Part shown: in pieces, positions 22,628-34,945 of the stretch | Layout of the letters: each line of letters opens with the position of its first letter | Numbering within the stretch: position 1 is the stretch's first letter | The notes under the pieces: model-generated | Database searches by the model: none | The model's input: the letters and a program-made list of their open reading frames with translations, nothing else | What the model was told of the DNA's origin: nothing | Translations under genes and position numbers: made by a program | NCBI GenBank assembly: GCA_030762175.1 | Contig: CM060833.1 | Span: 155,252,501-155,316,500 of the forward strand | Direction: 5' to 3' | Length of the DNA: 64,000 bases | From: Metallyticus violacea | Lineage: Eukaryota; Arthropoda; Insecta; Mantodea; Metallyticidae

Positions 22628-25372
22628 GCTATTGAAATGTTCTACAAGGGACAATAGTGCGAATTTTATTGTCTTACCTCGTGCATTTTGTAGCCGATAA
22701 CGTTGATATCTTTAAAATAAAATGTTCTGTCCAATTTTTTTAATATGAAACACAGAACAAATAGATCAGTTGAATATGTCAAATAAAAGTTTGCCTTTCC
22801 ATTGTGTTCGTTATGAGATGTACTCGTTTTATCGACTTACAGCGTAAAAACAAAATACGAATTGGAGTATTCTTTACAATTCCAAAACAATTCTCTGTAA
22901 CGGTGCTCCATATTTTATTTAGGATCTGATTTCTACTGTAACGTCTTGACACGCCGTTCTTTTATATGGCCTTAGATGTTTTTGTGTGCTGCTACCTTTC
23001 GCGTCCCTCTATTAAAGGGGTAAGTTCGTCAGCGCTTTAAAACAACTTGCTACAATAGCATACACATCTGAATGTTTGCCATTATGTGTAGCAGAATGGA
23101 GCTGAGCAATACACGGTAACTCCCTTCACCCCCCTCCCCGCATTCTCTCAACTTGAGCATTTCATTTGTGTTCCGGTTTTTTCTCCCATTCGTATTTTTC
23201 CCTTGGCGCATATACACATTTTACATTCCTTCCGCTATTTGCGTTCTTTATTTGCGTGCCATTTCATTTACTTCTGTATCTACTTCCCATTCGAAAGAAT
23301 CAATGCCAGCGATGAAAAAAATCGACAGCGCATCATGTTGGTTTCTATGGCGACGGAATCCCTAACCTCCAATTCACAGCCTGTTCTCCTCTACATTCCG
23401 CCCTTCATTTAGAATTCTGGAAACCTTCTCATTTTTCTCCAGTTCTTTAGAGGTACCCCCAGGGAGCAGGAGCCGTGGCTGCTTGCCAAGCCGAACCACT
23501 CCGATGATGAAAAATTATCCCCCGATAATGACCTAGGCTTTCAGTTGCTACCATCTTTCATCGCAACAGAATGCATGCCATTGTCGAGGCACGTGTTCAT
23601 ATCTTCAAACATCGTTTTAAAACGATCAATATAGCAACAGTGAGTTTGAATACAAAGTATTAGCTTGTTGGAGTCGTCATGCTTGTAATATACCGAAGGG
23701 AATACGCCAAGAGAACCAAGTTGAGGATTATATTGTTTGCCTATATTTCGATTCAGTTACCATGGAAACAGTACGCAATTATTTCAATGCAGCTAGGCTG
23801 CGAGCTAAGATTCGCTTTTGTTTCCATGCCAACATGACTCTTGCTCTTCAAAAGGAAGATTACGGGGGTGGAGTGGTTAAGTGCACTGCCTCATGTGATG
23901 ACTCGAGTGTCTTTGACAATAACCTACCACTTGTTGTATCCTCAGAACTCTGCCAAGTGCTCTGGGCCTTTTGTCCTCATACCAGTGCTTCAGCTGGAAC
24001 TACTTGTTCATTACCTTTACAGGCAAGAAGGTTTGAGCCTCAAAGAATTTCATTTAATTAAAATCGCAGCCTAAGTTGTTCTTTTTCCAACATTATTTCC
24101 AATAGTAGAAACTGCGTCCATGCGCAGAAAAGCACTAACAGAAACTTTCAGCATTGGTTATGATTGAGGTGACAGCAGTATAATGCATACTGTATATAGG
24201 GGCTAAAATGTGAGTTGTGTTAAGAAATATGCTCAAAATATTACATTATTTTCGAAAACATAACATACTATTAAAATAAACCAGTTTTCCCAGGCCTTCA
24301 GCAATTCTATATGTTCGGAGAGGATCAATGAAAAATGTACTAAAATTACTGAATGAAAATGCATAATTTTTTGTAGGCTGTCACGAACAACGCTCTAAAC
24401 AGTCCCACATACTCCCACTTCTAAAGATTTTATCCCTCTCTGCCCATCCAGACACATTCACTCCAGTCCACTGACGATACTGGCCGCAGTAGTTAGCAAA
24501 AGTTTTCGTTATTATTTAATTTTAATAATGAAAATGTATCGCCCTCTAGCTTGAAATAACCAGACAGTTAATCCTTATTAAAGTTATATTATATTTTTTG
24601 TCTTATATAGAATATTTAACTGCCTTGGAAAGTAAATTGCTAGATGCTCTGATGAAATCAATTGTCAAAAACAGAAATGTTTAAAGAGCGAAACGTGTCT
24701 TACTTTTTATAGTAAGACGAAAGATTCCTTGTTCAGATCTAAAAGTTATTTTTGTATTCTTGCTTAAACAGGCTGTGCATGGGACGCTGTTTTGACTAAT
24801 ATGGGAGCCAAATATGGTAAGTTCCTTGGCAGCCGGCCGGCAAGTTTCATGAGATGAATCTGATACAGCAGATTTATGATCCCCACACATACATGTATCG
24901 AACAATGGTTCTTGAAACAGGAAATCGTCTCTTGAGGCAAACAATAAAACACAATATATACTTGTGCCTTCTAGCCAGATTTATTTGCATATCACATATA
25001 TTTTGTCCTTTTTTACGCAGAGGGCCACTCTAATTGGTGTGCGTGTGTGTGTGTCTGCCTGCCTGCCTGCCTGCCTGCAACCACTGACCTAGAAGTAGAG
25101 TTTCTCTATTTCCTAAGTTTTTCCAGCGTGTATTTAGAGTTCTGAATCAGTGCTGAAAAGGATCATCAATGGATACTTCATTAAAGGTGAATCTGAATCT
25201 TAACAGGCAACAAATCAAACTTTAAAGTATAGAAATGAGTTGTCTGATTTAGCAATTCTTCTCTACGGTCTATCCAACCTTTATTTTAACTCCTAGCTCG
25301 TATGTAGTGCTGCGAGACCTGTTAACCCTAAAACCTTTTATTGAAAAACATCGAGTGCTTACAGATACGAGG
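22628..25372. other. 2.7 kb without recognised genes or transposons
   Basis: Several open frames of 60-99 codons occur (for example 23762-24061) but none has recognisable domains. The only repeat is a small (GT)n/(TGCC)n run listed separately. Confidence 0.4.
25039..25078. repeat. (GT)n then (TGCC)n microsatellite
   Basis: A short GT run passes into five TGCC units. Confidence 0.85.
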
Positions 25373-25374
25373 TA

Positions 25375-25436
25375 GGTTCATAAGTTTCCGGCCTAATCCT
25401 TTTCTAGGTATGATAAAACACAAAAACTATATTTCA
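25375..25436 (-). mobile_element. Mariner 3'-end fragment
   Basis: After a TA at 25373-25374 the sequence ggttcataagtttccggcct continues with tatgataaaacacaaaaact, matching the 3' ends of mariner copy 1 and of the fragment at 47961. Similarity fades after about 60 bp, so only the terminal repeat and a little adjacent sequence remain. Confidence 0.8.
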
Positions 25437-25599
25437 CCAGCGTTTTTTCTTCATCATGAACTTTTATAAATATTGACATTTAGCAGATGGTAGCCTATCT
25501 TGGCGAACGTCCTATAGCCAGACACGTATTATAGCTATAAAGTGAAATCGATTTCTGTAAAGCATGTGCTTGTGACTCCTGTAATACTGCTTATAAAAA

Positions 25600-26617
25600 G
25601 AAATCCTATTCCACAAAGGACGCGTTGTTGTTTACGACTCCAGCGGGAAAACTAGCGCTTTCCCTTGATGTGAACACGGCTGGTGAAGGGACGGAACTGG
25701 TGCATGGAACACATAAATTAGCAATTTGGCATTCATGCTGAAACAATCGCTGAATATGAAATGCGAAATAACTTGCCTGTCCACGTGTTGGTGGCCAAAT
25801 TAAGCTCACTTAATTTTCTAAGCATAACATTGAGATGGACTGTCGTCGATGTGGCCCCAAGTTGGGAGCCAAAAATATATTAAGTAGGTTTTTTTTAGAG
25901 TTGCGGCGTGAGTTGGTTGTGAAGCCACGACGACTAATTGCAGTAGATCTGGCCTCCACCATGGGACAAGATCTGCACACAGGGCTGATTCTGCTGTTTG
26001 ATGACTGCTCTTTCACGGGAGAGTATTGGAATGGAATGTTTGCAGCTTAATTAGTAAAGATACGGATAATTCTTGATTAATTTATGACGACAACGCGCTT
26101 TGTCATGCCACTCGGTTTATTTATGCTTGGACGACGAACTGCATTGGAGATGAAAGCTAAGCAGATTGCTGAAAACTGATTAACTGTGCATGAATGCCGA
26201 ATTCGTATGCCAATGCCAAGCTGAGTAGTAACTAATTGTGAGTGCTTTCTGGCTAACTAAGAATGGGAACTAAAGAGTCCAAACTGGCGAGTATGGCAGC
26301 GTATGCCTTCATCGCCTCGTATGTACAGACGAGCAAGCGAAAGAGAACTGAACTGCCAACTGAATGCCCACTAAGAGCGAACTGCCTAAGAGGAAAACTG
26401 AAGCAAGCGTGCACTGAACTAAGAACTGTCTCACTGTAAGAATGAAAACTGCGGAGAATGTCGCCGCTTTATATTAATTTTAAACCGTGATGGCGTCACT
26501 TTCTCGACTTACACGGGGATTCATAACCGAATCCATGGAAGCTGAGCTCTCAAAATCCTCGTTTCTCATAGGCGAGCTTCCGCTCAACTTTCGGCGCTAC
26601 TCTTAAAACTTAGAACA
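25600..26617 (-). mobile_element. LTR end plus primer-binding site and leader
   Basis: On the minus strand, an LTR-like segment runs from about 26617 (starting TGTTCTAAG) to about 25872. It has a TATA-like box (atataaag at about 26470-26478), then an R-like stretch rich in cagttc/agttcagt, seen on the plus strand as aactgaactg at 26340-26450. Immediately after it, TGGCTCCCAACTTGGGGCC at 25852-25870 matches the common retrotransposon primer-binding form TGGCGCCCAAC..GGGGC. About 250 bp of leader or gag-like sequence follows. The second LTR and pol genes are absent from the window. Boundaries are approximate. Confidence 0.55.
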
Positions 26618-28508
26618 TGAGCTCTCGTTGTTGGCTGATGCAGAACCATGTGTCTAGAGTTATTGCCGTGTTACGTACTTTGTGGTATGTCCAACACAAG
26701 AACAGTTGTAGCATAATGATGCTGACACAGTTAGTGGAAAAATCGGAACAGAAAAGCGGTACATCTGGGTCGTGTTCCCCAAAAGTGTGGTATAATACGT
26801 TACACTTGAGTGCAGATACTCGTAAAGTATGGACTTGTAGCTTTCTGCTTCACGAAAGAATGTATAGCACTGTAAAATATTAGTAAATATTTACAAGTGA
26901 TCAATACAAGGGTAAGATGGAGAAGTAGCTGTTTACAACACGTGACTATAACTTGAATTAGGTTATTCATTAGTAACAAATTCGTATATTTAATATACAT
27001 AGCGCATTATTGTTATTCCTACTAAATGGGTTTGTATTTTTTCTCAGAAACATTGATAGTTTAAACACTTTATTATGCATTTGTCAATATACAAGCGTAC
27101 TAGTTAATTTTGATACAATAATCGCATATGGACACATATTAATCGTCGAGAAATGGCAGAAGAATGGAGCTTCCCATTTGCACTCAGTCATTTATTTTAT
27201 TAGTCCATTTGATATTTTATATTTGTATAAATTTGTTTATATTGTATGACAATAACATTTTCACTATTATAAAAAATTGGGAAAATGGTGTCAAAAGAGA
27301 TTATTTTAAAAGAGAATGAAGATTGGGAAGAAATTCTTTTTGTGATATATAGCAAGAATCTTAAAAAAAAAGCAAACTAAATTTTGAACTGAAATATGAA
27401 ATAGGAAAGGAATCGCAAATGTTCCACTTGCTGTACTTACTTGAGCAGAGACTTTTTGAAGCTTGTCATATTTCTCAATATCAGCTATTGTTCGAATTCT
27501 ATTGAAAAATGAGAAATTCTTCCTAAATAAATGCTACTTTCAACTTCAATCATCAAGCATTCTGAATTTGCTAATATCTTCATTTTTCACATGTTAATTG
27601 GAATCAGGAAGGCGGTGTCTCTGAAACTTGGTACTCCTTTGCCGATAGATCCTAGCTCTGCCATTTTGGAATCTAAATTTTTCTTCATCAAAAAGCTCTC
27701 GCTCATGATCTATAACCGAAAACTGCTCCATGAAAAGTTTTCATAATGAAGGTGATTGTGGTTGCCGCGTAGGAGGGTTGCATATCTTTAAGGAACTGGC
27801 ATAACTTCAGGTGGCTTCCGACAGACATGCACATGTAGTAAGTTAATTTTGTTGATTGCATCTTCTAACATTTGTCCAGAAAATGCCGATTGGACATTTT
27901 ATCTCAAGAATCATATTCTTATCTTCAGGCAAAATACCCTGTAAAAGGCAAATAAATGAATAAAAAATAAATAAATAAAAAATTCAATAATTGTAGCTGC
28001 GGTTCACGGTATGAATAGCTTACCAGTGTTTCTTGTACTTTTCAATTGGTAAGCTGAACGAAAATTCATTAATATATCCTCAGAAAATAATAGTCAGTAT
28101 ATTTTACTGCCACCATTCTTTCAAGTTTGTTTGCTAAGGTTTATGATTGAAACAAGGCTCAGTGTCCACGTTTCTTTCTTGCACATTTCAACTACTTTTT
28201 TTCTTTGTCTCACACTTTCTCATTATTTTGGCTAATATTTTTTTTTTCGCACACTTTTACCTTTTTCCAATGAACATGCTAATAATTTTTTTTTCCCAAA
28301 CCAAGTGTTCTCTTTTCTCTCTAACAGAAATTTCTGTGTTATTTGTGAAAATACTCGCTATCCAGTTCGATTCATATAAGCCGGAGTTCCTCAAGGAAGC
28401 ATATGAGCACCGATTCTATAGCTAATGTTACACATTTTCCCAAAATATGATAATCTAACAATAACGCAGTTTTCTGACGATATCACTATTCTAAACAAAG
28501 GCATATGG
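26618..28508. other. 1.9 kb without recognised features
   Basis: Only a small (AAAT)n-like run at 27955-27985 stands out. The open frames of 66-92 codons are T-rich, hydrophobic by composition and without motifs. Confidence 0.4.
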
Positions 28509-28793
28509 AAAGCATCAGCTCCTAAACCCAAAACGCGGGTTCGAACCCGGCCAGGACCGATGGATTTTTTCGGGGCGTAAAAATCCTAAGTATGGCTTCC
28601 TTCGGAAGGGAAGTAAAGCCGTGGGTCCCGTGTCGTACATTTACGGCACGAAAAAGAACCTCAAACCTGAAAGATAGGCCTCTGAGCAAAATTTATCGGC
28701 CGTTTCACGCCCTGAGTTGAATGGGACGCTGATGACCTGAGCTGTTAAAGAGCGTCCATAAATAAATCATTCAAAAAAAAAAAAGCATCAGCT
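28509..28793 (+). mobile_element. SINE B copy 4, 5'-truncated, 12-bp TSD
   Basis: The element proper (28521-28781) begins within the anticodon region of the tRNA-like head (cctaaaccca), so box A is missing. It then has box B ggttcgaacccgg, the core, the hairpin tail and an A-rich end. The bases aaagcatcagct at 28509-28520 recur at 28782-28793. Truncation together with a duplication fits incomplete reverse transcription during target-primed integration. Confidence 0.95.
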
Positions 28794-28965
28794 GTCAACC
28801 TTCAGACATACGTCAATCTATTGGGCATATGGTGAAAAAAATGGAAAAATTTAATTAGCCATTGTAAGCTAAAGTAGCTCAATTCACCTACAAAACGAAA
28901 AAGGAAAATCAAATGATTTCTCCCGAAGAGGAACGAATACCCATGGTGCAATCCGCTTGGTATTT

Positions 28966-29222
28966 CCCAAGATCGCGGATTCAAACCCGGACAGGACCGA
29001 TGGATATTTTCGGGCGTAAAATCCTAAGTATGATTTACTTCGGAAGGGAAATACAGCCGTGAGTCCCGTGTCGTACATTTACGGCACGAAAAAGAACCTT
29101 AAGGCTGAAAAAAAGAGGCCTCTGAGCAAAATTTGTCGGCCGTTTTACACCTTGAATTGAATGAGACGCTGATGAACTGAGATGTTAAAGAGCATCCGTA
29201 AATAAACGAAAGAAAAAAATCC
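28966..29222 (+). mobile_element. SINE B copy 5, 5'-truncated
   Basis: Similarity starts at cccaagatcgcgg, again in the anticodon region and without box A, and continues through body and tail (gagacgctgatgaactgaga ... agcatcc) to an A-rich end near 29220. It lies only about 170 bp from copy 4. Target duplications are not clear. Base changes show it is a little older than copy 4. Confidence 0.9.
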
Positions 29223-29778
29223 TATCTCGGAATTATACACGATACAAACTTAATTGGGGACAGCACATAAATAGCTTAATAATAAGACTACGACACAAAA
29301 TTATTCAACCATAATATTTGTTTCAAGGTTCATCGCCATCACCAATTTATTTCAAAAGAGTAAACTGCTTCTCAATGATAAGACCTTTCTCGCGCAATAT
29401 GGAGTTCGGCTTTCGAATCACAGCTAAAAAATAAATAAATAAAATAAACAAATCTTTCAGAACTAGAGTACATCCTCAATAAAGATTTACACATTCAAAC
29501 AGTGAGCATATCCTTCTCTCCTGCTACGTGTACCTTTTTAAATCATACCAACTATTGAGCAACATTTCGCCCACTTACCGCTTACCACCGCGACAACTTT
29601 GAAAATATTCAGATTTATTGCAAAATTAACATTTTGCACATTGTAATGAGGACAGCCGCTGGGCTGCAACTCAACTCATGTATATATTTATACTTTGTTA
29701 CACTATTTTTTACATTTGGTATAATAATGTTTACATAACATTTAAAAAAATATCTAAATCTGTTACCTAAATTTAATC
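29223..29778. other. Nothing recognised
   Basis: AT-rich spacer without motifs. Confidence 0.4.
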
Positions 29779-30085
29779 TCTAATTTTATCCACTGCCACG
29801 GGTGGCCGAGGTCGTTAAATCGCGGACTCGTGAGCGGGGGGTCTGGGGTTTGAATCCCGCTAGGACCGCCCTCCCTGACTGAGGTTTTTTCCAGGTTTTC
29901 CTCAGTCCTCATAAATGGCAAATGCCGGGGAGGTACCCTAAACTTAGGCCTGAAAGTTTCCTTCCTTAAAAATAAAGCCTTTCCCAATATATCATTTCAT
30001 CTCGTATATCATCAGTGTCCATCGCCTGTGGTGCCTCTGTAGCAAAAACGGGCGTTAAACACTATTCATTAATTCTAATTTTATC
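29779..30085 (+). mobile_element. SINE A copy 5 with perfect 12-bp TSD
   Basis: The element at 29791-30073 lies between identical tctaattttatc at 29779-29790 and 30074-30085. Head, boxes and body are complete (box B reads GGTTTGAATCC). The 3' end is cgttaaacactattcattaa, without poly(A), which matches the ATTC-type tail seen in copies 1 and 9. Confidence 0.97.
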
Positions 30086-31050
30086 TAAAATGTATAGAAA
30101 TAATTTATAATGGAAGCAGTTCAATAATTCTAAGGAATTAAATATAATTGTTCTTTAACCTGTACAAACAAAACAAAAACAAAGTAATGTCGTAAGAAAG
30201 ATTTCATACAAACTGCAGCATTTAAAGTTTTATTATTCAGGTATGTAATAATTTTTCTTCAGGGAAACTGTTCATTTTTTTTACTGTTTCACTATTGATA
30301 ATTGAGATCCAATTTTTAGAAATATGAAGTGTCACAAAATTCTCAAATAGATATTTTTGAAAACATTTAATATATATAAATATATAATTAAATTAATATA
30401 ATTATGTTTAGACTAGAAATTTATACATAATTGAATCTTAAAATGCTAAAAATAGTGAGAAATTAACAAATTAACTAAGTATCTATCAACTTTCCTTTCT
30501 TACATAATATCACTTGGAATATGTAAAATCTATTCCTATTTTCTGCATTTATTTGTATGCTGTTTATTGATAGTAGTGGGTATGAACTTCTTCCTTGGAA
30601 TTTATGTTGTGAAAAGGAAGTTTTGCAGGAAGCTACGTGATATAAAAACAGAATTTTGCAGCAGCTAATGATTCTGGGGGGGTCACTTGGGGAACAAAGA
30701 ATGCTGTATTTGTTAATAAGTGTCCTTATGCTAGGCTAAGTGCATATGTTTTGTTCAATATGTATTAAAGTTACTTTAGATGGAGAAGGAGTTTCCGCGA
30801 AATGAAATATTTCGTACAAAGTCATGCCTTGAGACTCATTTTGTTATGCCTGTGGTAGTTATATACTTGCAAAACAATAAAAATTAAGGACACCTATAAC
30901 AGGGGTTACTTAGCATGTTTTGCTGTTAATATTGACCAAATCAAATCTTGGTGCCCAAACAACGTGCAAAAAGATGTATCGATCTCATAATTCATCGTAG
31001 AACGTTAAAGTGGCTCAAAAGATTTTAATGATAGCTAGACATTTACAACA
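30086..31050. other. Nothing recognised
   Basis: Very AT-rich sequence without motif. Confidence 0.4.
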
Positions 31051-31351
31051 TTTGAATCTATGTTTTTTTTAATGGTGTTTAACGTCAGATTTTACTACTG
31101 AGGCATCATAGGCGGTGACACTGATGATACATGAAATGAAATGATAAATTGGGAAAGTCTTATTAAGGAAGGAAACATTCCAGGCCTAAGTTTAGGGTAC
31201 CTCTACGGCATTTGCCAGTCATGAGGACTGAGGAAAGTCTGGAAAAAACCTCAGTCGGGGAGGATGGTCCTGGTGGGATTCGAACTCCAGACCTCCCGCT
31301 CACGAATCCGCGCCTTAACGACCTCGGCCACCCGTGGCGGTTTGAATCCAT
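31051..31351 (-). mobile_element. SINE A copy 6 with 11-bp TSD
   Basis: A full-length minus-strand copy (31062-31340) flanked by tttgaatctat at 31051-31061 and tttgaatccat at 31341-31351, one mismatch apart. The head is intact (reverse complement of the plus-strand ccacccgtggcgg). On the plus strand the tail is a short T run at 31063-31070. A 69-codon frame inside it is SINE sequence. Confidence 0.95.
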
Positions 31352-32999
31352 AAAAGTTTTTATACTAATCAATTATAGTTAACGAATATTTAATTTACAG
31401 TTATAATTTGGATTTTGTCTTTAAATTAATTTTTAAATTTTTTGAACTTTGTAAATAAAACTTGACGATTTTCAAACTTTAGCTTGAAAAAAAAACCAAA
31501 AATTAAATACCTATTTTAATTTAGGGCACTTTAATTAACTGGTCACATTCTGGTTCTAAGTATTAATTGCTATAGATATTTTTGGCAATTCTTATGATAT
31601 ATCATAAATAAATTTGTCTGACACTTTTATGGAATTCTTGAAAATTTGTTATTAATTTTTATACCAATTTTAATGCATCTATACTTCATTATACAATGAA
31701 ACAGGCTATGCACTCATAAAACAATATCTAAAATTTTGTATATGCTCTTTACTTTCTGTATAAAATGGGAAATATTTTGCAGAAGAAAGCTCTAACATAG
31801 CGGTACAGGTCAGAAGGGTATTATGAACCTGCTTCAATTGCACCGTGTCCCTTTGTCTCCGAAGAGCTCTAATGAATTACGGAAATGTAAATGTTTGCAC
31901 AGAGGGAAGGAACATCTCATCTGCAAGCTTTAGAAATCATCATGACGGCTTCTGCAGTCGCAAGGTTGTGTTGCGGTTTTGTTAACAGCGTGTGAAATAG
32001 CTAAAGGCCCCCGTTGGCCCATCTTCTCAGCGTCTCGGAAGAATAATGTGATGCGCTGCTTCAGAGGTCGGATGCGGGGGGAGCGTTTCCTGTATTAAAC
32101 AATACAACCTTCAACTTTTTTTTATATCGCCCTTTTCTCTGAAAATGTGCGCTTAGGCTAAGAACAGGGCAGTAGATAAAAGCGATCGAAGAGCAATTGC
32201 TGGAGGCGATGCTCCTTGCCACTACTAGTGATCCTTTTGCCAACTTTCGTTTCCTAAATCCCCAACGTCTTGCTGCAGTAGCTGTCCCTGCGTTGCTCAT
32301 TATGTGTATTAATTTAAAAAGTAACTATTAAATTTATATTATGAGAAAAGTCATTAAATGAAAATAACTTATGTACAAAAATAATTTTTTTACACAGTCA
32401 CCATGCTTTGCAGCTCACGTTCACCTGTCCATACCTTCAAGAATATTTTTCCTGTGAATCCATATTCTTGGTTTATACTCTGATGGTTAGTTTGCTAACA
32501 TTTCTTTTTGTTGAAAAGTGCAACAGTGTGTGAATTATGAAAAATAAGTACTCATTATTTATGAATTTCTGCTAGTAGCAGTATAAGTCCAATGTTAGAA
32601 AAAAACTGAAAGTAGTATATACTTCCAGATGTTCTTCAATGTTGCTGTTAACTTTAGTTTCCTTGCTACTGATAAAATATTCCGTTTTCTAATAATTCAT
32701 TTTAAGTCGCATAATTCATAGTCAATCCTTAATAATTTATATCAAAAATAATAAATAAAAATTATCTTAAGCAATTAGCACTTAATCATCCACAAATTGT
32801 AAGTTAAAAGTATTTATTTTCACTCCCATTTCCCATATCTCCAAAGAATGTAAAAGCAAGACGAAGGAGTGCATTACTTCATAACATTAAATATTTCATA
32901 CCCCATCATTTAAAAGTAGTCCCGAAATTTGCAGCAGAAATCGTAACACAAACATGGATAATACATGCTTATTGCTTACCATTATTTGACACAGTTTCT
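31352..32999. other. 1.6 kb without recognised features
   Basis: AT-rich. The 79-codon minus-strand frame at 32061-32300 lies in a locally GC-richer patch (about 31.9-32.3 kb) but has no recognisable domain. Confidence 0.4.
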
Positions 33000-34945
33000 A
33001 CGGCTCACACCCCCTGAAATATAAATATATGTTTTAAGCCTAATCATTATATTTTAGGCGTTTTAATTAGTAATTTTGACGTTATGTGTGTGTGTGTGTG
33101 TGTGTGTGTATGTAACTTTAATATTTTAAATTGTATTATGAAAAGAGAAAGTTCTCTGGTGTAATTATCTACGGTAACCCAGTCAGAAGGGGGGCAAAGC
33201 CAAAGAGGCAATAAACCGCTTTAAAAAAGGCTCCAATTGTGTGTCACTTCTTAAAAGACTTTCCTTTAGTGAGGGTTAATAAAGTTTAGGCTTTCGAATA
33301 CGTTAAGGGCAATGAACTTGGCAGACGGTTGAACTTTAAACAAACCAATGTAAATGTCTTAAACTTTCAAATAGTACCGAGTACCAGGCCTTGGCAGGTG
33401 AATTTGAATCGGCCAATAGTAGTGGTATATTTTGAATTTTTAAAGCAAGGCGCAAAACTTGCGCGTGCTTATGTAATCCCCGTGAATTGGATAAAACCAA
33501 TGTCTATTTAGTTTGAATGAATATACAGGATGACCCAATGAAATATGACGGGTTTCAGAACTTTCTTATGGACTTGTATAGAATTAAATAAAAATACTTT
33601 TTCAAGGAATAACTAGCACAATACAATCTATTAGTCTGGACTTATTTTTTAAAAATCACAGGTAACCCAGTAGAATATGGCGGTTTTCAGAACGCTGCCG
33701 TTTCTAGCGATTTTGCATTACAGTTATGTTATTGGTTGCTATGTAACTATGCAATTTATTCTGTTCATTTAGTAAACAACAGTATTGATAATTGGATGGT
33801 TGAAAAACGTGTATTCGTTGTTGTTACAAGATTTATTGAATCTAAATCAAACGCTTACGTTCAGAGAAGATTTAGGTAGAATTTAATGGACCAGAGATGT
33901 TGGCAACTCTAGACTTTCAGATGAGTGATAATGATTAAAATGAGTTTTGGTTCCAACAAGATGGTGCCACAGCCCACACTATTCATGAAACAATGAACAC
34001 TCTGCGGATCCTGTTTTCTGGACGCATAGTTTGCTGATGTTGCCTGGCCAGCCCGATCTGATGGCTGCAGAATATTTTTATGGGGATACTTGAAAAGTAA
34101 AGTGTGCTGCGACAGGCCACGGACCATCATGCAGTTAAAAGAAAACATAACTCGTGAAATTAGAGACATTGATCACGTTTTATTGCAGCTAGTTATGGTA
34201 AACTCCCCGAGCCGATTACACGAGTGTGTTCGTTGTCATGGAGCCCAATTAAAAATGCTATTTTTAAAAAGTAAGTTCGAATTAACAAAATGCATTATGA
34301 TAATAGTTTCTTGAAAAAATATTTTTATTTAATTCTATACGAGTGTCCCAAAAGAAGGTTCTGAATATCGTCATAATATTGGGTCACTCTGTATAAGGAC
34401 GCGTTTGCTCAAATGGGGCTCTCAATTTTTAAGTTCTACACGCGGCGAGAAGTAATCAATTTTGGAGTTCATTATTCACAAACGCAGTTTTGAAGTGCAG
34501 TTCATATCGTCAGTTCAGATACATCATCAGATTCAGTTCGCTTCCTTGGAAATCGCGGCAGCTAAATTTATACTTAACGTAGCCAAATTCTATCGCACGC
34601 AGAACACCAGAGGACTCGAAATTTGAGAATAAATAAATTGTGATATATATTACGTCACATCGCATAATTATTTACACAGTTGATATCCTCTCCCAGTCCT
34701 GTTTTACTCGAGTCACAAAATAGGGGAACAAAACTCTGAGATATTTTGTAATAAGGAAGCTTAAGCAACAACTCCAAAGCGGCCAATAGTCAATTAACGA
34801 TACGCCATTATAAAATATGCCGATCAGCAACTAATTCCCTTCATAATTGGCAACCACCTGTCTTCACCGACAAAAGCACTTAAAATTTTGTGCCTAACCC
34901 CGGGCACTCAGCCGAAGACTACTAAACCACTTCATATTGCACTTT
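33000..34945 (+). mobile_element. LTR copy 1 with primer-binding site, split by a transposon
   Basis: This segment aligns in order with 57921-59225. Shared blocks include ctgaaatata at the left, the 'aagagaaagtt' stretch, 'aaacttgcgcgtgcttatg', the block cagaacaccagaggac (34601-34616), ctcccagtcctg, and a primer-binding-like TTTGTGCCTAACCCCGGGCA near 34887-34906. It also carries a (GT)n run at 33085-33110. A TA-flanked Tc1/mariner element at 33526-34391 interrupts it. Similarity to the second copy ends about 40 bp past the primer site, so this is an LTR plus the start of an internal region, not a clean solo LTR. Left boundary is approximate. Confidence 0.7.
33526..34391 (+). mobile_element. 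Tc1/mariner element with about 80-bp inverted ends, defective
   Basis: Left end caggatgacccaatgaaata and right end (read inward) cagagtgacccaatattatg are inverted repeats that continue for about 80 bp (tagaattaaataaaaatac on both sides). TATA flanks both ends at 33522-33525 and 34392-34395. The interior keeps a DUF4817-like N-terminus (VEKRVFVVVTRFIESKSNAY, then VQRRFR) and then WFQQDGATAHT..TMNTLR, with later RPRT, the order seen in a common insect transposase type. Stops, frameshifts and a large deletion (about 0.87 kb remains) make it non-autonomous. Confidence 0.85.
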
